Positions 10,531 to 18,068 of a stretch of 64,000 bases of DNA are shown here, one piece after another; position 1 is the stretch's first letter, and each line of letters begins with the position of its first letter. Both the position numbers and the translations under genes were made by a program. The notes beneath the pieces are model-generated. The model had not been told where the DNA came from. It searched no databases and saw only the letters and a program-made list of their open reading frames with translations. The DNA is taken from contig NZ_JOAG01000003.1 in NCBI RefSeq assembly GCF_000725485.1, positions 1 to 64,000 of the forward strand, given 5' to 3'. Source of the stretch: Nonomuraea candida. Lineage in GTDB: Bacteria > Actinomycetota > Actinomycetes > Streptosporangiales > Streptosporangiaceae.

Positions 10531-10608
10531 TCACATGAGGTGATGCCGGTTCAAGGGCAGGATCCGCCTGCGACACGATGAGGCGCACAGGGCGCTGACG
10601 CCGGGCAT
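10531..10608 (-). CDS. 25-aa leader ORF upstream of the RNHCP pair
   Basis: AAGGAGGGGGATTT directly precedes ATG 10608, a near-ideal Shine-Dalgarno sequence and stronger than most in this window. The peptide MPGVSALCASSCRRR continues with ILPLNRHHLM and stops at TGA 10531-10533. It contains two cysteines, three consecutive arginines and a His-His pair. Its place upstream of the RNHCP genes suggests a regulatory leader peptide or a small basic protein. It matches no family I know. Confidence 0.55.
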   Translation of the reverse strand: MPGVSALCASSCRRRILPLNRHHLM

Positions 10609-10732
10609 AAATCCCCCTCCTTGACGGGCATGGCCTGCCCCAGACGTTCCGGACAACGGACGTGAGCGAGAATAACGGGACGCTCCCGCCGCCCGCCAGC
10701 CATTTTCCGGCCGCCCGGACCGGCCCCGTGAT

Positions 10733-11452
10733 TCAACGGCCGGGATAGTACGGGGCCGCGAGGTGGGCGTACACGATGGTGTTCCGCTCGTAGCTGTGCG
10801 TCCGCCGGTCGAACGCGCCGCCGCAGGTCACCAGGCGCAGCGCCGGATATCTGAGCTTGGCGTAGACCTTCTTCGCCGGGAAGGCGCGCTTCGGGGTGTG
10901 CTCGACCCGGTCGACGACGAAGACGGCCACCGAGCGGTCGGCGCGCAGCACCTGCACCTGGTCGCCGCGCCTGACGTCCTTGAGCCGGGCGAAGACGGCC
11001 GGGCCCGTCCGGGTGTCGAGGTGGCCGGTGATCACGGCGGCGCCGCGTTGCCCGGGGACGGGGCCGTAGCGGTACCAGCCGGCCAGGTTCGGCGGGTCGA
11101 ACGGCGGGTTCTGGATCGCGCCCTTCGCGTCCAGGCCCAGCTCCATCAGCGGCGCGGCCACGCCGATGGAGGGGATGTAGACGGCGGTGGGGCGGGCGGC
11201 CTTCATGGGCTCGGCCACCCCGGCGCCCTTGGCCAGCGGCAGGTCTTTGGGCAGGTCCTTGAGCGGGGCGCGCGACTGCCGCGCCGCGGCCGGCGCGGGA
11301 TCCGTCCCGCCGCCGCCCGTGCCGCCGCCCGTGCCGCCGTCCAGCACGCCGCCGATGCCCAGCCCGATCAGCAGCACCCCGGCCAGCGACACGACCACCG
11401 CCCCGCCCACGACCACCCGCTGCCCCGGCCGCGAGGGTGGGCTAGGAGGCAT
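10733..11452 (-). CDS. Class F (class E/F-type) sortase
   Basis: This 239-aa membrane transpeptidase joins surface proteins to the cell envelope. One N-terminal transmembrane anchor (about residues 11-34) is followed by a Gly/Pro spacer and the sortase barrel from about residue 85 (AVYIPSIGVAAPLMELGLD). The catalytic His is in VITGHLDTRTGP, the Cys in LRLVTCGGAFD, and the Arg is expected in the segment HSYERNTIVYAHL. Length and motifs fit class F. Its ATG overlaps the end of the upstream gene by 11 nt; that product carries an HPETG sorting signal, so the two are probably enzyme and substrate. Confidence 0.9.
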   Translation of the reverse strand: MPPSPPSRPGQRVVVGGAVVVSLAGVLLIGLGIGGVLDGGTGGGTGGGGTDPAPAAARQSRAPLKDLPKDLPLAKGAGVAEPMKAARPTAVYIPSIGVAAPLMELGLDAKGAIQNPPFDPPNLAGWYRYGPVPGQRGAAVITGHLDTRTGPAVFARLKDVRRGDQVQVLRADRSVAVFVVDRVEHTPKRAFPAKKVYAKLRYPALRLVTCGGAFDRRTHSYERNTIVYAHLAAPYYPGR

Positions 11453-12020
11453 TGCGGCGGCGTACCGCGAAGCCGGCCAGTCCCGCTCCGGTCAGCAGCG
11501 CGGCCCCGCCCACGGCGAACGGCCACACCGGCTCGCCGGCGAGCGCGCCGCCGCCCGTCTCCGGGTGCCCCACGGGCACCCGGTGCTCCTTCTCCCCCGC
11601 CGGTCGCCACGGGTGTTCCGGCACGTCCGTCTGCGGCCAGGATTCCCGCGGTACGGGGGCGTTCGACCAGGACTCATCGGTCCGCGGCACGCTCGGCCCG
11701 GACCCGCCGCCGGGCGTGCCGGACCAGGAGTCGCCGGGCGTACCGGACCAGGAGTCGGACTCGTCCGGCGCGCTCGACCAGGAGTCGTGGGGCTCGGCGT
11801 CGCCCGACCAGGAGCCGTCGGAGTCGCCGGGGTCCGCGGGGGCGCCTGAGGGGTCGTCGCACAGGAGCGGCAGCGGGAGGAGGCAGGTGGCGGCCGTGCC
11901 GGGCACCCGGGAGCCGGGGTCGGCCGCCGCCGGGCCGCCGAGGGCGGCCGTGAGGCTCACTCCCGCCACCACGAAGGCGGTGACCGCTCCAGCCGCTGCG
12001 AGACGTCGCGCTCTTGCCAT
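11442..12020 (-). CDS. Sortase-anchored surface protein with HPETG signal
   Basis: This 192-aa protein has a signal peptide (residues about 1-32, ARARRLAAAGAVTAF to AAAD) and two cysteines in TCLLPLPLLCDD, followed by a low-complexity acidic region with repeats of DSWSG/DSWSS (about 60-110). A C-terminal sorting signal follows: HPETG at 152-156, a Gly/Pro stretch, a hydrophobic segment and the tail RRRNAS. HPETG replaces the usual LPxTG or LAxTG. GGAG sits seven bases before ATG 12020. It is the likely substrate of the overlapping sortase. Confidence 0.8.
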   Translation of the reverse strand: MARARRLAAAGAVTAFVVAGVSLTAALGGPAAADPGSRVPGTAATCLLPLPLLCDDPSGAPADPGDSDGSWSGDAEPHDSWSSAPDESDSWSGTPGDSWSGTPGGGSGPSVPRTDESWSNAPVPRESWPQTDVPEHPWRPAGEKEHRVPVGHPETGGGALAGEPVWPFAVGGAALLTGAGLAGFAVRRRNAS

Positions 12021-12185
12021 GAGAAGGCTCCAGACTCGGTTGTCCGCCCCCCGATGCACAAGAGAGCCTGGCGAATTATTGGACCCCGAGTCAAGTAATG
12101 TGATCGAAGTGAAACCGGCCGGATACGGAGGGTTTGACGGTCGTCCGCCGTGGCAGGAGATACCCCACAAAGGGGGACAAAAGCC

Positions 12186-12380
12186 ATGAGCAATCCACAA
12201 CAGCCGGAACTTCGCCGATCAGGCAAGTCCGCCACCGAGTCCAAGTCCGCCAACGCCGTCCCCGAGACGAAGAGCGGGTCCAGGCGCGCCGGCCGTCCGC
12301 ACGGCACGGACAAGGGACGCAAGGGCGGCGGCAAGGGAGGCGGGGTGCCTCCGGCCCAGCGACCGCAACATCCGGGGTGA
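12186..12380 (+). CDS. Small basic low-complexity protein
   Basis: This 64-aa protein reads MSNPQQPELRRSGKSATESK at the start and ends in a Gly/Lys-rich tail (KGRKGGGKGGG, then VPPAQRPQHPG). It is strongly basic and probably disordered, possibly binding nucleic acid. ATG 12186 has AAAGGGGG about ten bases upstream. It is divergent from the surface-protein gene and ends six bases before the MBL hydrolase start, so it may lead that transcript. Function unknown. Confidence 0.65.
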   Translation: MSNPQQPELRRSGKSATESKSANAVPETKSGSRRAGRPHGTDKGRKGGGKGGGVPPAQRPQHPG

Positions 12381-12386
12381 TATGAC

Positions 12387-13196
12387 GTGAGGGGAAGCCT
12401 GCAGTTCATCGGGAACGCCACCACGCTGATCCGCTACAACGGCTTCACGCTGCTGACGGATCCCAACTTCCTGCACCGGGGGCAGCGGGCGTACCTGGGG
12501 TACGGCCTGTCCTCGCGCCGCCTCGCCGACCCGGCCGTGGAGATCGAGGACCTGCCGCCGCTGGACGCGGTGCTGCTGTCGCACATGCACGGCGACCACT
12601 GGGACCGGGTGGCGCGCAGGAGCCTGGACAAGGACACGCCGATCGTCACGACCACGGCGGCGGCCGGCAGGCTGCGCCGCCAGGGCTTCGGCCGGAGCGT
12701 GGGCCTGCGGAACTGGCAGCAGCACGAGCTGCGCGGCCCGGGCGGGACCGTCAAGATCACCGCCGTGCCCGCCAAGCACGCGCCCGGCCCCGCCGAGGCG
12801 CTGCTGCCGCCGGTGATCGGCACGGTGGTGGAGTTCTGCAACCGCGACGAACGAGTGGAGCTGCGCCTGCACATCAGCGGCGACACGCTGCTCGACCGCC
12901 GCCTGGACGCGATCCCGCGCCGCTTCCCCGAGATCGACCTGGCCATCGTCCACCTGGGCGGCACCAAACTGCTCGGCACCCTGCTGGTGACCATGGACGG
13001 CGAGCAGGGCGCCGCCTGGGTGGACCTGATCAACCCGCACGCGGTCGTGCCGGTGCACTTCGACGACTACTCCGTCTTCAGCTCACCGCTGGACGACTTC
13101 CGTCATCACATCGAGCAGGCCGGCCTGGCCGACCGGGTCGTCTACCTGGACCGGGGCGAGACGCGCGAACTGGCGCCGCACCACCTCGTCCGCTGA
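12387..13196 (+). CDS. MBL-fold metallo-hydrolase
   Basis: This 269-aa cytoplasmic enzyme has the metallo-beta-lactamase fold. The metal-binding motif is HMHGDHWD (about residues 66-73), followed by a histidine in VPAKHAPGP, LHISGDTLLD, and a late histidine in VVPVHFDDYSVFSSPLDDF. The opening GSLQFIGNATTLIRYNGFTLLTDP resembles UlaG-like/YddR-type hydrolases. The substrate is unknown. GTG 12387 follows the small basic gene by six bases. Confidence 0.88.
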   Translation: MRGSLQFIGNATTLIRYNGFTLLTDPNFLHRGQRAYLGYGLSSRRLADPAVEIEDLPPLDAVLLSHMHGDHWDRVARRSLDKDTPIVTTTAAAGRLRRQGFGRSVGLRNWQQHELRGPGGTVKITAVPAKHAPGPAEALLPPVIGTVVEFCNRDERVELRLHISGDTLLDRRLDAIPRRFPEIDLAIVHLGGTKLLGTLLVTMDGEQGAAWVDLINPHAVVPVHFDDYSVFSSPLDDFRHHIEQAGLADRVVYLDRGETRELAPHHLVR

Positions 13197-13212
13197 GCAC
13201 GCCCCACGCCGG

Positions 13213-13324
13213 CACCGCCGCTTGGACACCGCCGCTTGGACAGCGCCGCTTGGACAGCGCCGCTTGGGCACCGCCGCTTGGACACCGCCTCCCGGGCACC
13301 GCCTCTCCGGCACCGCCTCTCCGG
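13213..13324. repeat. Eight 14-bp tandem units
   Basis: Units of CACCGCCGCTTGGA and close variants (CAGCGCCGCTTGGA, then CACCGCCTCTCCGG) follow one another without spacers from 16 bases after the MBL stop. The 14-bp period is not a multiple of three, so the array is not coding. It fills the convergent gap toward the NHEJ polymerase gene. Confidence 0.9.
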
Positions 13325-13376
13325 CGCCGGCCGGGAGGCGTCCTGGCTCCCGCACGGGGCCACTGCCCGGCTCGGC

Positions 13377-14378
13377 TCAGGTGTCGGACCTGGCCTTGCT
13401 CGGCTGGACGCGCTTGGGCTCCCCGGGCATCTTCGGGTAGTTGGGCGGGTAGGGCATGTCGCCCCGGCCGTCCTCGGCGTACCGCTCCAGCAGGGGCTCG
13501 ATCGAGTAGGCCCGCTCGTCGATGGCCGCGTGCACGTCGCCCACCTTGGCGAAGCGGGCGGGCACCGTGCGGATGTCGAAGTCGCGCGGGTCGGCGTCGG
13601 CCAGCTCGTCCCAGGTCAGCGGGGTCGAGACGGGCGCGTACGGCTTGGCCCTGACGGAGTAGGCGCTGGCCACCGTGCGGTCTCTGGCGTTCTGGTTGAA
13701 GTCGATGAACACCCGGTCGCCGCGCTCCTCCTTCCACCAGGCCGTGGTCACCAGGCTCGGGTCGCGCTCCTCGACCGCCCTGGCCAGGGCGATGCCGGCG
13801 TGGCGTACCTGGATGAAGTCCCAGCGCGGCTCGATGCGCACGGCGATGTGCACGCCGCGGTTGCCCGACGTCTTCACGAAGCCGGTCATGCCCAGCTCGC
13901 CGAGCACGTCCCTGGTCAGGAAGGCGGCCCGGCGCGCCGCGTCGAACTCCAGGCCCGGCTGCGGGTCGAGGTCGATGCGCAGCTCGTCGGGATGCTCGAC
14001 GTCGGCCGCTCGCACCTGCCAGGGGTGGAAGTCGATGGTGCCGAGGTTGGCGCAGTAGGCGATGGCCGCCACCTCGGTGACGCGCAGGGACTGCGCGGTG
14101 CGGCCGCTGGGGAAGGTCACGGTGACGGACTGGAGCCAGTCGGGATGCCGGGGCGGCATGCGCTTCTGGTAGATCGCCTCGGTCTGCACGCCGTCGGGAT
14201 GGCGCTTGATGTTGGTGGGACGGTCCTTCAGCGCCCGCAACGCCCCCTCGCCGACGCTCACGTAGTATTCGACCAGTTCCCGCTTGGTGGCGCCGATCTC
14301 AGGAAAGTAGACCTTGTCGGGATTGGTGACCTTGACGGTCCGCTCTCCCACCTCGAGCTCTATGTACGGCGATGCCAT
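13377..14378 (-). CDS. LigD-type NHEJ polymerase domain protein
   Basis: This 333-aa stand-alone polymerase is of the archaeo-eukaryotic primase superfamily (LigD PolDom). Such enzymes add ribonucleotides and fill gaps during non-homologous end joining. Visible motifs are VTNPDKVYFPEIGATKRELV at the start, DELRIDLDPQPG (metal-binding Asp pair), KTSGNRGVHIAVRI (phosphate/5' end contacts) and VFIDFNQNARDRTVASAYS. Length fits single-domain versions. ATG 14378 (MASPYIELEVGE) is chosen over an in-frame start 70 codons upstream in poorly conserved sequence. No Ku gene is seen nearby. Confidence 0.9.
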   Translation of the reverse strand: MASPYIELEVGERTVKVTNPDKVYFPEIGATKRELVEYYVSVGEGALRALKDRPTNIKRHPDGVQTEAIYQKRMPPRHPDWLQSVTVTFPSGRTAQSLRVTEVAAIAYCANLGTIDFHPWQVRAADVEHPDELRIDLDPQPGLEFDAARRAAFLTRDVLGELGMTGFVKTSGNRGVHIAVRIEPRWDFIQVRHAGIALARAVEERDPSLVTTAWWKEERGDRVFIDFNQNARDRTVASAYSVRAKPYAPVSTPLTWDELADADPRDFDIRTVPARFAKVGDVHAAIDERAYSIEPLLERYAEDGRGDMPYPPNYPKMPGEPKRVQPSKARSDT

Positions 14379-14716
14379 GCCACCGAACCTACTATCCGTC
14401 GTCAAGCGGGGTGGGCCCGCCCCGGAGCCTCCTCGGTGGCGGGACCGAGGGCTCGACGGGACGGGCCGCTGAAGACCGTCCGCCGCCGTTCCGGGCGCTG
14501 GCGCGCCACCCGGCCGGCCTGCCGATCCCCAGCGGCGCCAGCACGGGCGTGGGCTGTGCCGCTTGGCGGGATCTGCGGACGATCTCACCCCTTGGCAGGA
14601 GGCGATGACACCCCCTTGCCTACAAAGACGCGAATTCGCCCCAGAACGGATGCTTCACCTCTGGAGATCTCTTTTTGCCTGATCTGCCATTTGCGCGGAT
14701 CTCGTACTCTGGGCGC
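14379..14716. other. Intergenic region between the NHEJ polymerase and msrB
   Basis: This 338-bp divergent spacer should hold both promoters. The half near msrB is less GC-rich (around 14625-14710, including TCTTTTTGCC), as expected for promoter DNA. No convincing operator, RNA element or small gene was seen. Confidence 0.5.
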
Positions 14717-15118
14717 ATGAACAAGGTGGTCAAGAGCGAGGCCGAATGGCGGGCCCAGCTGTCGCCGGAGGAGTTCCACGTCCTGCGGCAGGCCGGGACC
14801 GAGCGCGCGTTCACGGGGGAATACGTCGACACCAAGACCGAGGGCATCTACTCGTGCCGCGCGTGCGGCGCCGAGTTGTTCCGGTCGGACACGAAGTTCG
14901 AGTCCCACTGCGGCTGGCCCAGCTTCTTCGAGCCGTCCGACTCCGACGCGGTGGTGCTGGTCGAGGACCGCAGCCTCGGCGTGGTGCGCACGGAGGTGCG
15001 CTGCGCCCGCTGTGACTCGCACCTGGGGCACGTCTTCCACGGCGAGGGTTACCCGACGCCGACGGACGACCGCTACTGCATCAACTCCATCTCACTCCGT
15101 CTCGAACCCAAGGGGTGA
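14717..15118 (+). CDS. msrB: Peptide-methionine (R)-S-oxide reductase MsrB
   Basis: This 133-aa cytoplasmic repair enzyme reduces methionine-R-sulfoxide in proteins. The catalytic Cys121 is in RYCINSISL. The structural zinc is held by Cys47/Cys50 (CRAC) and Cys96/Cys99 (CARC). FESHCGWPSFFEP, SHLGHVFHGEG and the thioredoxin-recycled fold are typical of the family, and length is normal. ATG 14717 gives the expected N-terminus MNKVVKSEAEW. A 42-codon CxxC ORF follows by 29 nt. Confidence 0.95.
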   Translation: MNKVVKSEAEWRAQLSPEEFHVLRQAGTERAFTGEYVDTKTEGIYSCRACGAELFRSDTKFESHCGWPSFFEPSDSDAVVLVEDRSLGVVRTEVRCARCDSHLGHVFHGEGYPTPTDDRYCINSISLRLEPKG

Positions 15119-15147
15119 TCACGCCGCGACAGGGCGTATCGATCGCC

Positions 15148-15276
15148 ATGGAAGGGTACGAGTGGCGCGTGCGCTTTGTCCATCTTCGCCACCGGTGGGT
15201 GACGATCGAGACCATCGGCCGAATCGTTACGCAACGGTGCGAAGTGTGCTCGAAGACACGGGTCCGGGTGCGCTGA
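15148..15276 (+). CDS. Small 42-aa CxxC protein downstream of msrB
   Basis: ATG 15148 opens a 42-codon frame ending at TGA 15274-15276. The peptide begins MEGYEWRVRFVHLRHRWVTI and ends with RCEVCSKTRVRVR. It is strongly basic, contains one CxxC pair and fills the space between msrB and a terminator-like hairpin. There is no strong Shine-Dalgarno sequence. It could be a half zinc ribbon or chance; its position before the terminator favours a real gene. Function unknown. Confidence 0.5.
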   Translation: MEGYEWRVRFVHLRHRWVTIETIGRIVTQRCEVCSKTRVRVR

Positions 15277-15284
15277 GTCCCGAC

Positions 15285-15323
15285 CCCCGCCGGAACCCCG
15301 TCACCCTTGCGGCTCCGGCGGGG
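15285..15323. terminator. Hairpin after msrB and small CxxC gene
   Basis: CCCCGCCGGA (15285-15294) pairs perfectly with TCCGGCGGGG (15314-15323) across a 19-nt loop. It lies between convergent genes ending at 15276 and 15335 and can serve both. Confidence 0.75.
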
Positions 15324-15334
15324 TCGCCCGTGGG

Positions 15335-16375
15335 TCAGTCCGGGGGCGGATGGGTGACCTTGCAGCTCCGGTCGGCCGAGCCGAGGATGTTGGCCAGCAC
15401 CGGGTTGCCGTTCCCGCCGAACTCCGCCTGCACGAACACCACCGGCTCGGCCACGCCGCGGCTGCGCAGATAGGCCAGGCCGCGTTCGCAGAGGGTGATC
15501 GCGGTGTGCGAGTTGTCCGCGTCTTCCGGCAGATCCGTGTAAATGCGCAAATATCCGCCGACGGTGCGGATATCCCTGAGGCGTTTCAGGGCCTTGTCGC
15601 CGGGGCCCCAGTTCGTACGGAAGAAGTGCGCCGCCTGCTGATCCGTGTGCCGCGAGAAGCCGTCGGCCTTGTGGCCGTCGCCGTCCTCCGGATCGGGCTC
15701 GCCGGCCGGCACGTCCTCGGGAGCCGTGGTGCCGGCCACCGTCCCCGGCCCGGCCGCGCCCTTGGGGGCGTCCACCGGCCCGGACGCCTCGGCGCGCTGC
15801 GACTGCCGGCTCCTGACCTGCGCGTCGGCGTGGAGGCCCGCCCGCGGCTCGCCCCGCCCGTCACCCCCGCCGGGCAGCGCCACCGCGCCGCCCGGCCCCG
15901 TCGTCCCGTCCGGCCCGGCCGGCCCGGCCGTGCCGGAGCCCGGCCCCGCACCCGGCTGGTGTGCGGGGCCGGCGCCCGTCCGGGGCGTCTCCTGCGCCCC
16001 GAGTCCCATGAGCCCGCCGGGCGCGCCGATCGAGCCGTTCGCGGACAGCAGCACGACCACCCCACCGGCCAGCGCCACCACCCCCGCCACCCACCGCGCA
16101 CCGCCCGGGAGCCGGGCCCGCCGCGCACGGCGGCGCGGGTGACGCCGGGCATGCCGGCCGGCACGCCCACGCCCCGTGGCGGGGCTGCCCGCGAGGTCGT
16201 CGTCGGGGGTGGGGCCGTCGGAGATGTGACGGGCCGTGGCGCGGTGGCCGGCCGCGTGACGGCGGCGGTCCCGTCTTCCGGACTCTTCCACCCCGGCCTC
16301 CTCCCCCTTGCCGGCGACCCTGGAACGTGCCACCTTCGTCAACCTGGCGAGCAAGAGATCCCCCGATTGTGACAA
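15335..16375 (-). CDS. Single-pass membrane protein with conserved C-terminal domain
   Basis: This protein of up to 346 aa has an Arg-rich cytoplasmic N-terminus (about 1-90), one transmembrane helix (WVAGVVALAGGVVVLLSANG, about 94-113), a long Gly/Pro-rich linker, and a folded extracytoplasmic C-terminal domain (about 245-346) with YLRIYTDLPEDADNSHTAI, CERGLAYLRSRG and two cysteines (CERG and RSCKV). I know no function for the domain. TTG 16375 is the longest start; TTG codon 8 or a later GTG are alternatives. Confidence 0.65.
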   Translation of the reverse strand: MSQSGDLLLARLTKVARSRVAGKGEEAGVEESGRRDRRRHAAGHRATARHISDGPTPDDDLAGSPATGRGRAGRHARRHPRRRARRARLPGGARWVAGVVALAGGVVVLLSANGSIGAPGGLMGLGAQETPRTGAGPAHQPGAGPGSGTAGPAGPDGTTGPGGAVALPGGGDGRGEPRAGLHADAQVRSRQSQRAEASGPVDAPKGAAGPGTVAGTTAPEDVPAGEPDPEDGDGHKADGFSRHTDQQAAHFFRTNWGPGDKALKRLRDIRTVGGYLRIYTDLPEDADNSHTAITLCERGLAYLRSRGVAEPVVFVQAEFGGNGNPVLANILGSADRSCKVTHPPPD

Positions 16376-16470
16376 AGAGGGCTAGATCACGTCAGTTGGA
16401 CCGCCAACTTCGGTATGAAGGCCCATCACCAGGCGCGCGGGGGTCCCCGACGCCCGCGCCGGGGCTCCCC

Positions 16471-16526
16471 GGCCGGGAGCGCGCGGCCGGGAGCGCGCGG
16501 CCGGGAGCGCGCGGCCGGGAGCGCGC
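16471..16526. repeat. Four perfect 14-bp tandem units
   Basis: GGCCGGGAGCGCGC occurs four times without interruption, beginning at 16471. It lies 35 bases beyond the TetR gene's stop (16562, minus strand) in the gap before the divergent membrane protein. The period is not a multiple of three. Confidence 0.9.
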
Positions 16527-16561
16527 GGACGAGCGCCCGGACGAGTGCCCGCCGAGGTGGG

Positions 16562-17179
16562 CTAGGACCTCCGGCCGGGCCAGACGGCGAGGGCCAGCTC
16601 GGCGACCGAGCCGAGCTCGCGGCTGTCGGCCCCGTCCCTGGCGCGCTCCGACATGCCGCGCAGCACGGCCGCGAAGTAGGCGGCCAGCGCGCGCGGGTCG
16701 GAGTCGCGGGGCAGCTCCCCGTCCTTCCGCGCCGCTTCGAGCCGCGCCACGAACACCTCGAACCCCTTCTCCCGCACGTCCCTGAGATAGGCGGCGATGT
16801 CGGCGTCCTGGCCGGTCACGTTGGCCGCCGCGCACATCACCAGGCAGCCCGCCGGATGGGCCGGGTCGGCGTAGATCTCGGCCGCCTCCCGCAACATCCG
16901 CGAGAACGCCCCGTACGCGGTCGTCTCCTCCTCCAGCGCCCGGCCCATGAACGCGCCCCCCGGCGTCCGCCCGTAGGCGGCCACGACCTCCTTGAACAGC
17001 GACTTCTTGTCGCCGAACGTCGCGTACAGGCTGCCCGGGCGGATGCCCATCACCTCGGTCAGCTCGCCCACCGAGGTGGCCTCGTAGCCGCGTTCCCAGA
17101 ACAACCGCGTGGCCTGCTCGACCACCGCGTCCCGGTCGAACGCGCGCGGCCGTCCCCGTCTCGTCCCCGTCTCCGCCAT
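16562..17179 (-). CDS. TetR-family transcriptional regulator
   Basis: This 205-aa regulator has an N-terminal helix-turn-helix (AFDRDAVVEQATRLFWERGY, then ATSVGELTEVMGIRPGSLYA, residues about 14-55) and a TetR_C ligand domain with CLVMCAAANV. The N-terminus RRGRPRAF is typical of the AcrR/Tetracyclin_repressor_C_16 type. It is divergent from an SDR gene with a pair of matching 16-bp operators between them, so it most likely represses itself and the SDR. ATG 17179 (MAETGTRRG) is chosen; a GTG-like start two codons upstream is possible. Confidence 0.88.
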   Translation of the reverse strand: MAETGTRRGRPRAFDRDAVVEQATRLFWERGYEATSVGELTEVMGIRPGSLYATFGDKKSLFKEVVAAYGRTPGGAFMGRALEEETTAYGAFSRMLREAAEIYADPAHPAGCLVMCAAANVTGQDADIAAYLRDVREKGFEVFVARLEAARKDGELPRDSDPRALAAYFAAVLRGMSERARDGADSRELGSVAELALAVWPGRRS

Positions 17180-17189
17180 GACCACATTC

Positions 17190-17205
17190 TAGAGTGCTCG
17201 CTCAA
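17190..17205. promoter_or_regulatory. TetR operator copy 1
   Basis: TAGAGTGCTCGCTCAA matches the second copy at 13 of 16 positions (shared T-GAGT--TCGCTCAA). It lies 11 bp from the tetR start codon and is placed for autorepression. Confidence 0.7.
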
Positions 17206-17227
17206 AAAAGTGTGCTACCGTCCCTTC

Positions 17228-17243
17228 TTGAGTAATCGCTCAA
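17228..17243. promoter_or_regulatory. TetR operator copy 2
   Basis: TTGAGTAATCGCTCAA has inverted arms TTGAG and CTCAA around a six-base centre. It lies just upstream of the SDR ribosome binding site (AAGGAG), with its start exactly 38 bp from the start of copy 1. Confidence 0.75.
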
Positions 17244-17260
17244 AAAATAAGGAGCTGGTC

Positions 17261-18001
17261 ATGAGCACACTTGCGGGCAAGATCGCGCTGGTCACCGGGG
17301 GAAGCCGCGGCATCGGCCGGGCGATCGCCGAACGTCTCGGCCGCGACGGCGCGACCGTCGCGGTGGCCTACGGCCGCGACGAGGAGGCGGCCAAGGAGGT
17401 CGTCGCCCGCATCGGCGGCAACGCCTTCGCCGTCCACGGCGAACTGGGCCGCCATGGCGACGCCGCCGACCTGTGGACGGCCTTCGACGCGCACGCCGGC
17501 CACGTGGACATCATCGTGAACAACGCGGGCATCGGTTCCCCCGGCGACATCACGGCCGTCACCGAGGACGCGTTCGACCACGTCTTCGCGGTGAACGTAC
17601 GGGCGCCGTTCTTCGTCGTCCAGGAAGGGCTGAAGCGGATGCGCGACCACGGCCGGATCATCAACATCTCCAGCGGCGCGGCCCGCCTGGCCATGCCCGA
17701 CGCGATCGCCTACGGCGCCACCAAGGGCGCGCTCGACACCTTCACCCTCAACCTGGCCAAGACCCTCGGCCCGCGCGGCATCACCGCCAACTCCGTGGCG
17801 CCCGGCATCGTCGACACCGACATCAACGCGGGCTGGCTGCGCGGCAACGCCGGCGCCCAGGCCCACGCCGCCTCACTCGCCGCGCTCGGCAGGGTCGGCG
17901 AGCCGGAGGACATCGCCGACATCGTCGCGTTCCTGGCCTCCGACGACGCCCGCTGGGTGACCGGCCGCGTCATCGACGCGACCGGCGGCGCGGGGCTCTG
18001 A
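17261..18001 (+). CDS. SDR-family oxidoreductase
   Basis: This 246-aa classical short-chain dehydrogenase/reductase uses NAD(P)H. The cofactor motif is TGGSRGIG (about residues 12-19), followed by NNAG, the catalytic Ser in [10 protein letters not shown], and Tyr/Lys in YGATKGALD. The C-terminus [14 protein letters not shown] is standard. AAGGAG precedes ATG 17261. It is the regulated partner of the divergent TetR gene; together they resemble small TetR/SDR detoxification modules. The substrate is unknown. Confidence 0.92.
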   Translation: MSTLAGKIALVTGGSRGIGRAIAERLGRDGATVAVAYGRDEEAAKEVVARIGGNAFAVHGELGRHGDAADLWTAFDAHAGHVDIIVNNAGIGSPGDITAVTEDAFDHVFAVNVRAPFFVVQEGLKRMRDHGRIINISSGAARLAMPDAIAYGATKGALDTFTLNLAKTLGPRGITANSVAPGIVDTDINAGWLRGNAGAQAHAASLAALGRVGEPEDIADIVAFLASDDARWVTGRVIDATGGAGL

Positions 18002-18031
18002 CCCCGCGCTTCGACCAGCCGACCGGCCGCT

Positions 18032-18054
18032 GCCCGGCGGGTGACCCGCCGGGC
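18032..18054. terminator. Bidirectional hairpin between SDR and hemQ
   Basis: GCCCGGCGGG, TGA and CCCGCCGGGC form a perfect 10-bp stem with a three-base loop. It lies between the convergent stops at 18001 and 18069. Confidence 0.85.
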
Positions 18055-18068
18055 GGAGCGCTCACCGG

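Noticed and set aside
12134..12385. Alternative frame of the small basic gene, opening at 12134
   Set aside because: The frame from 12186 has the better-placed ribosome binding site and a plausible low-complexity basic protein; the other frame is its shadow.
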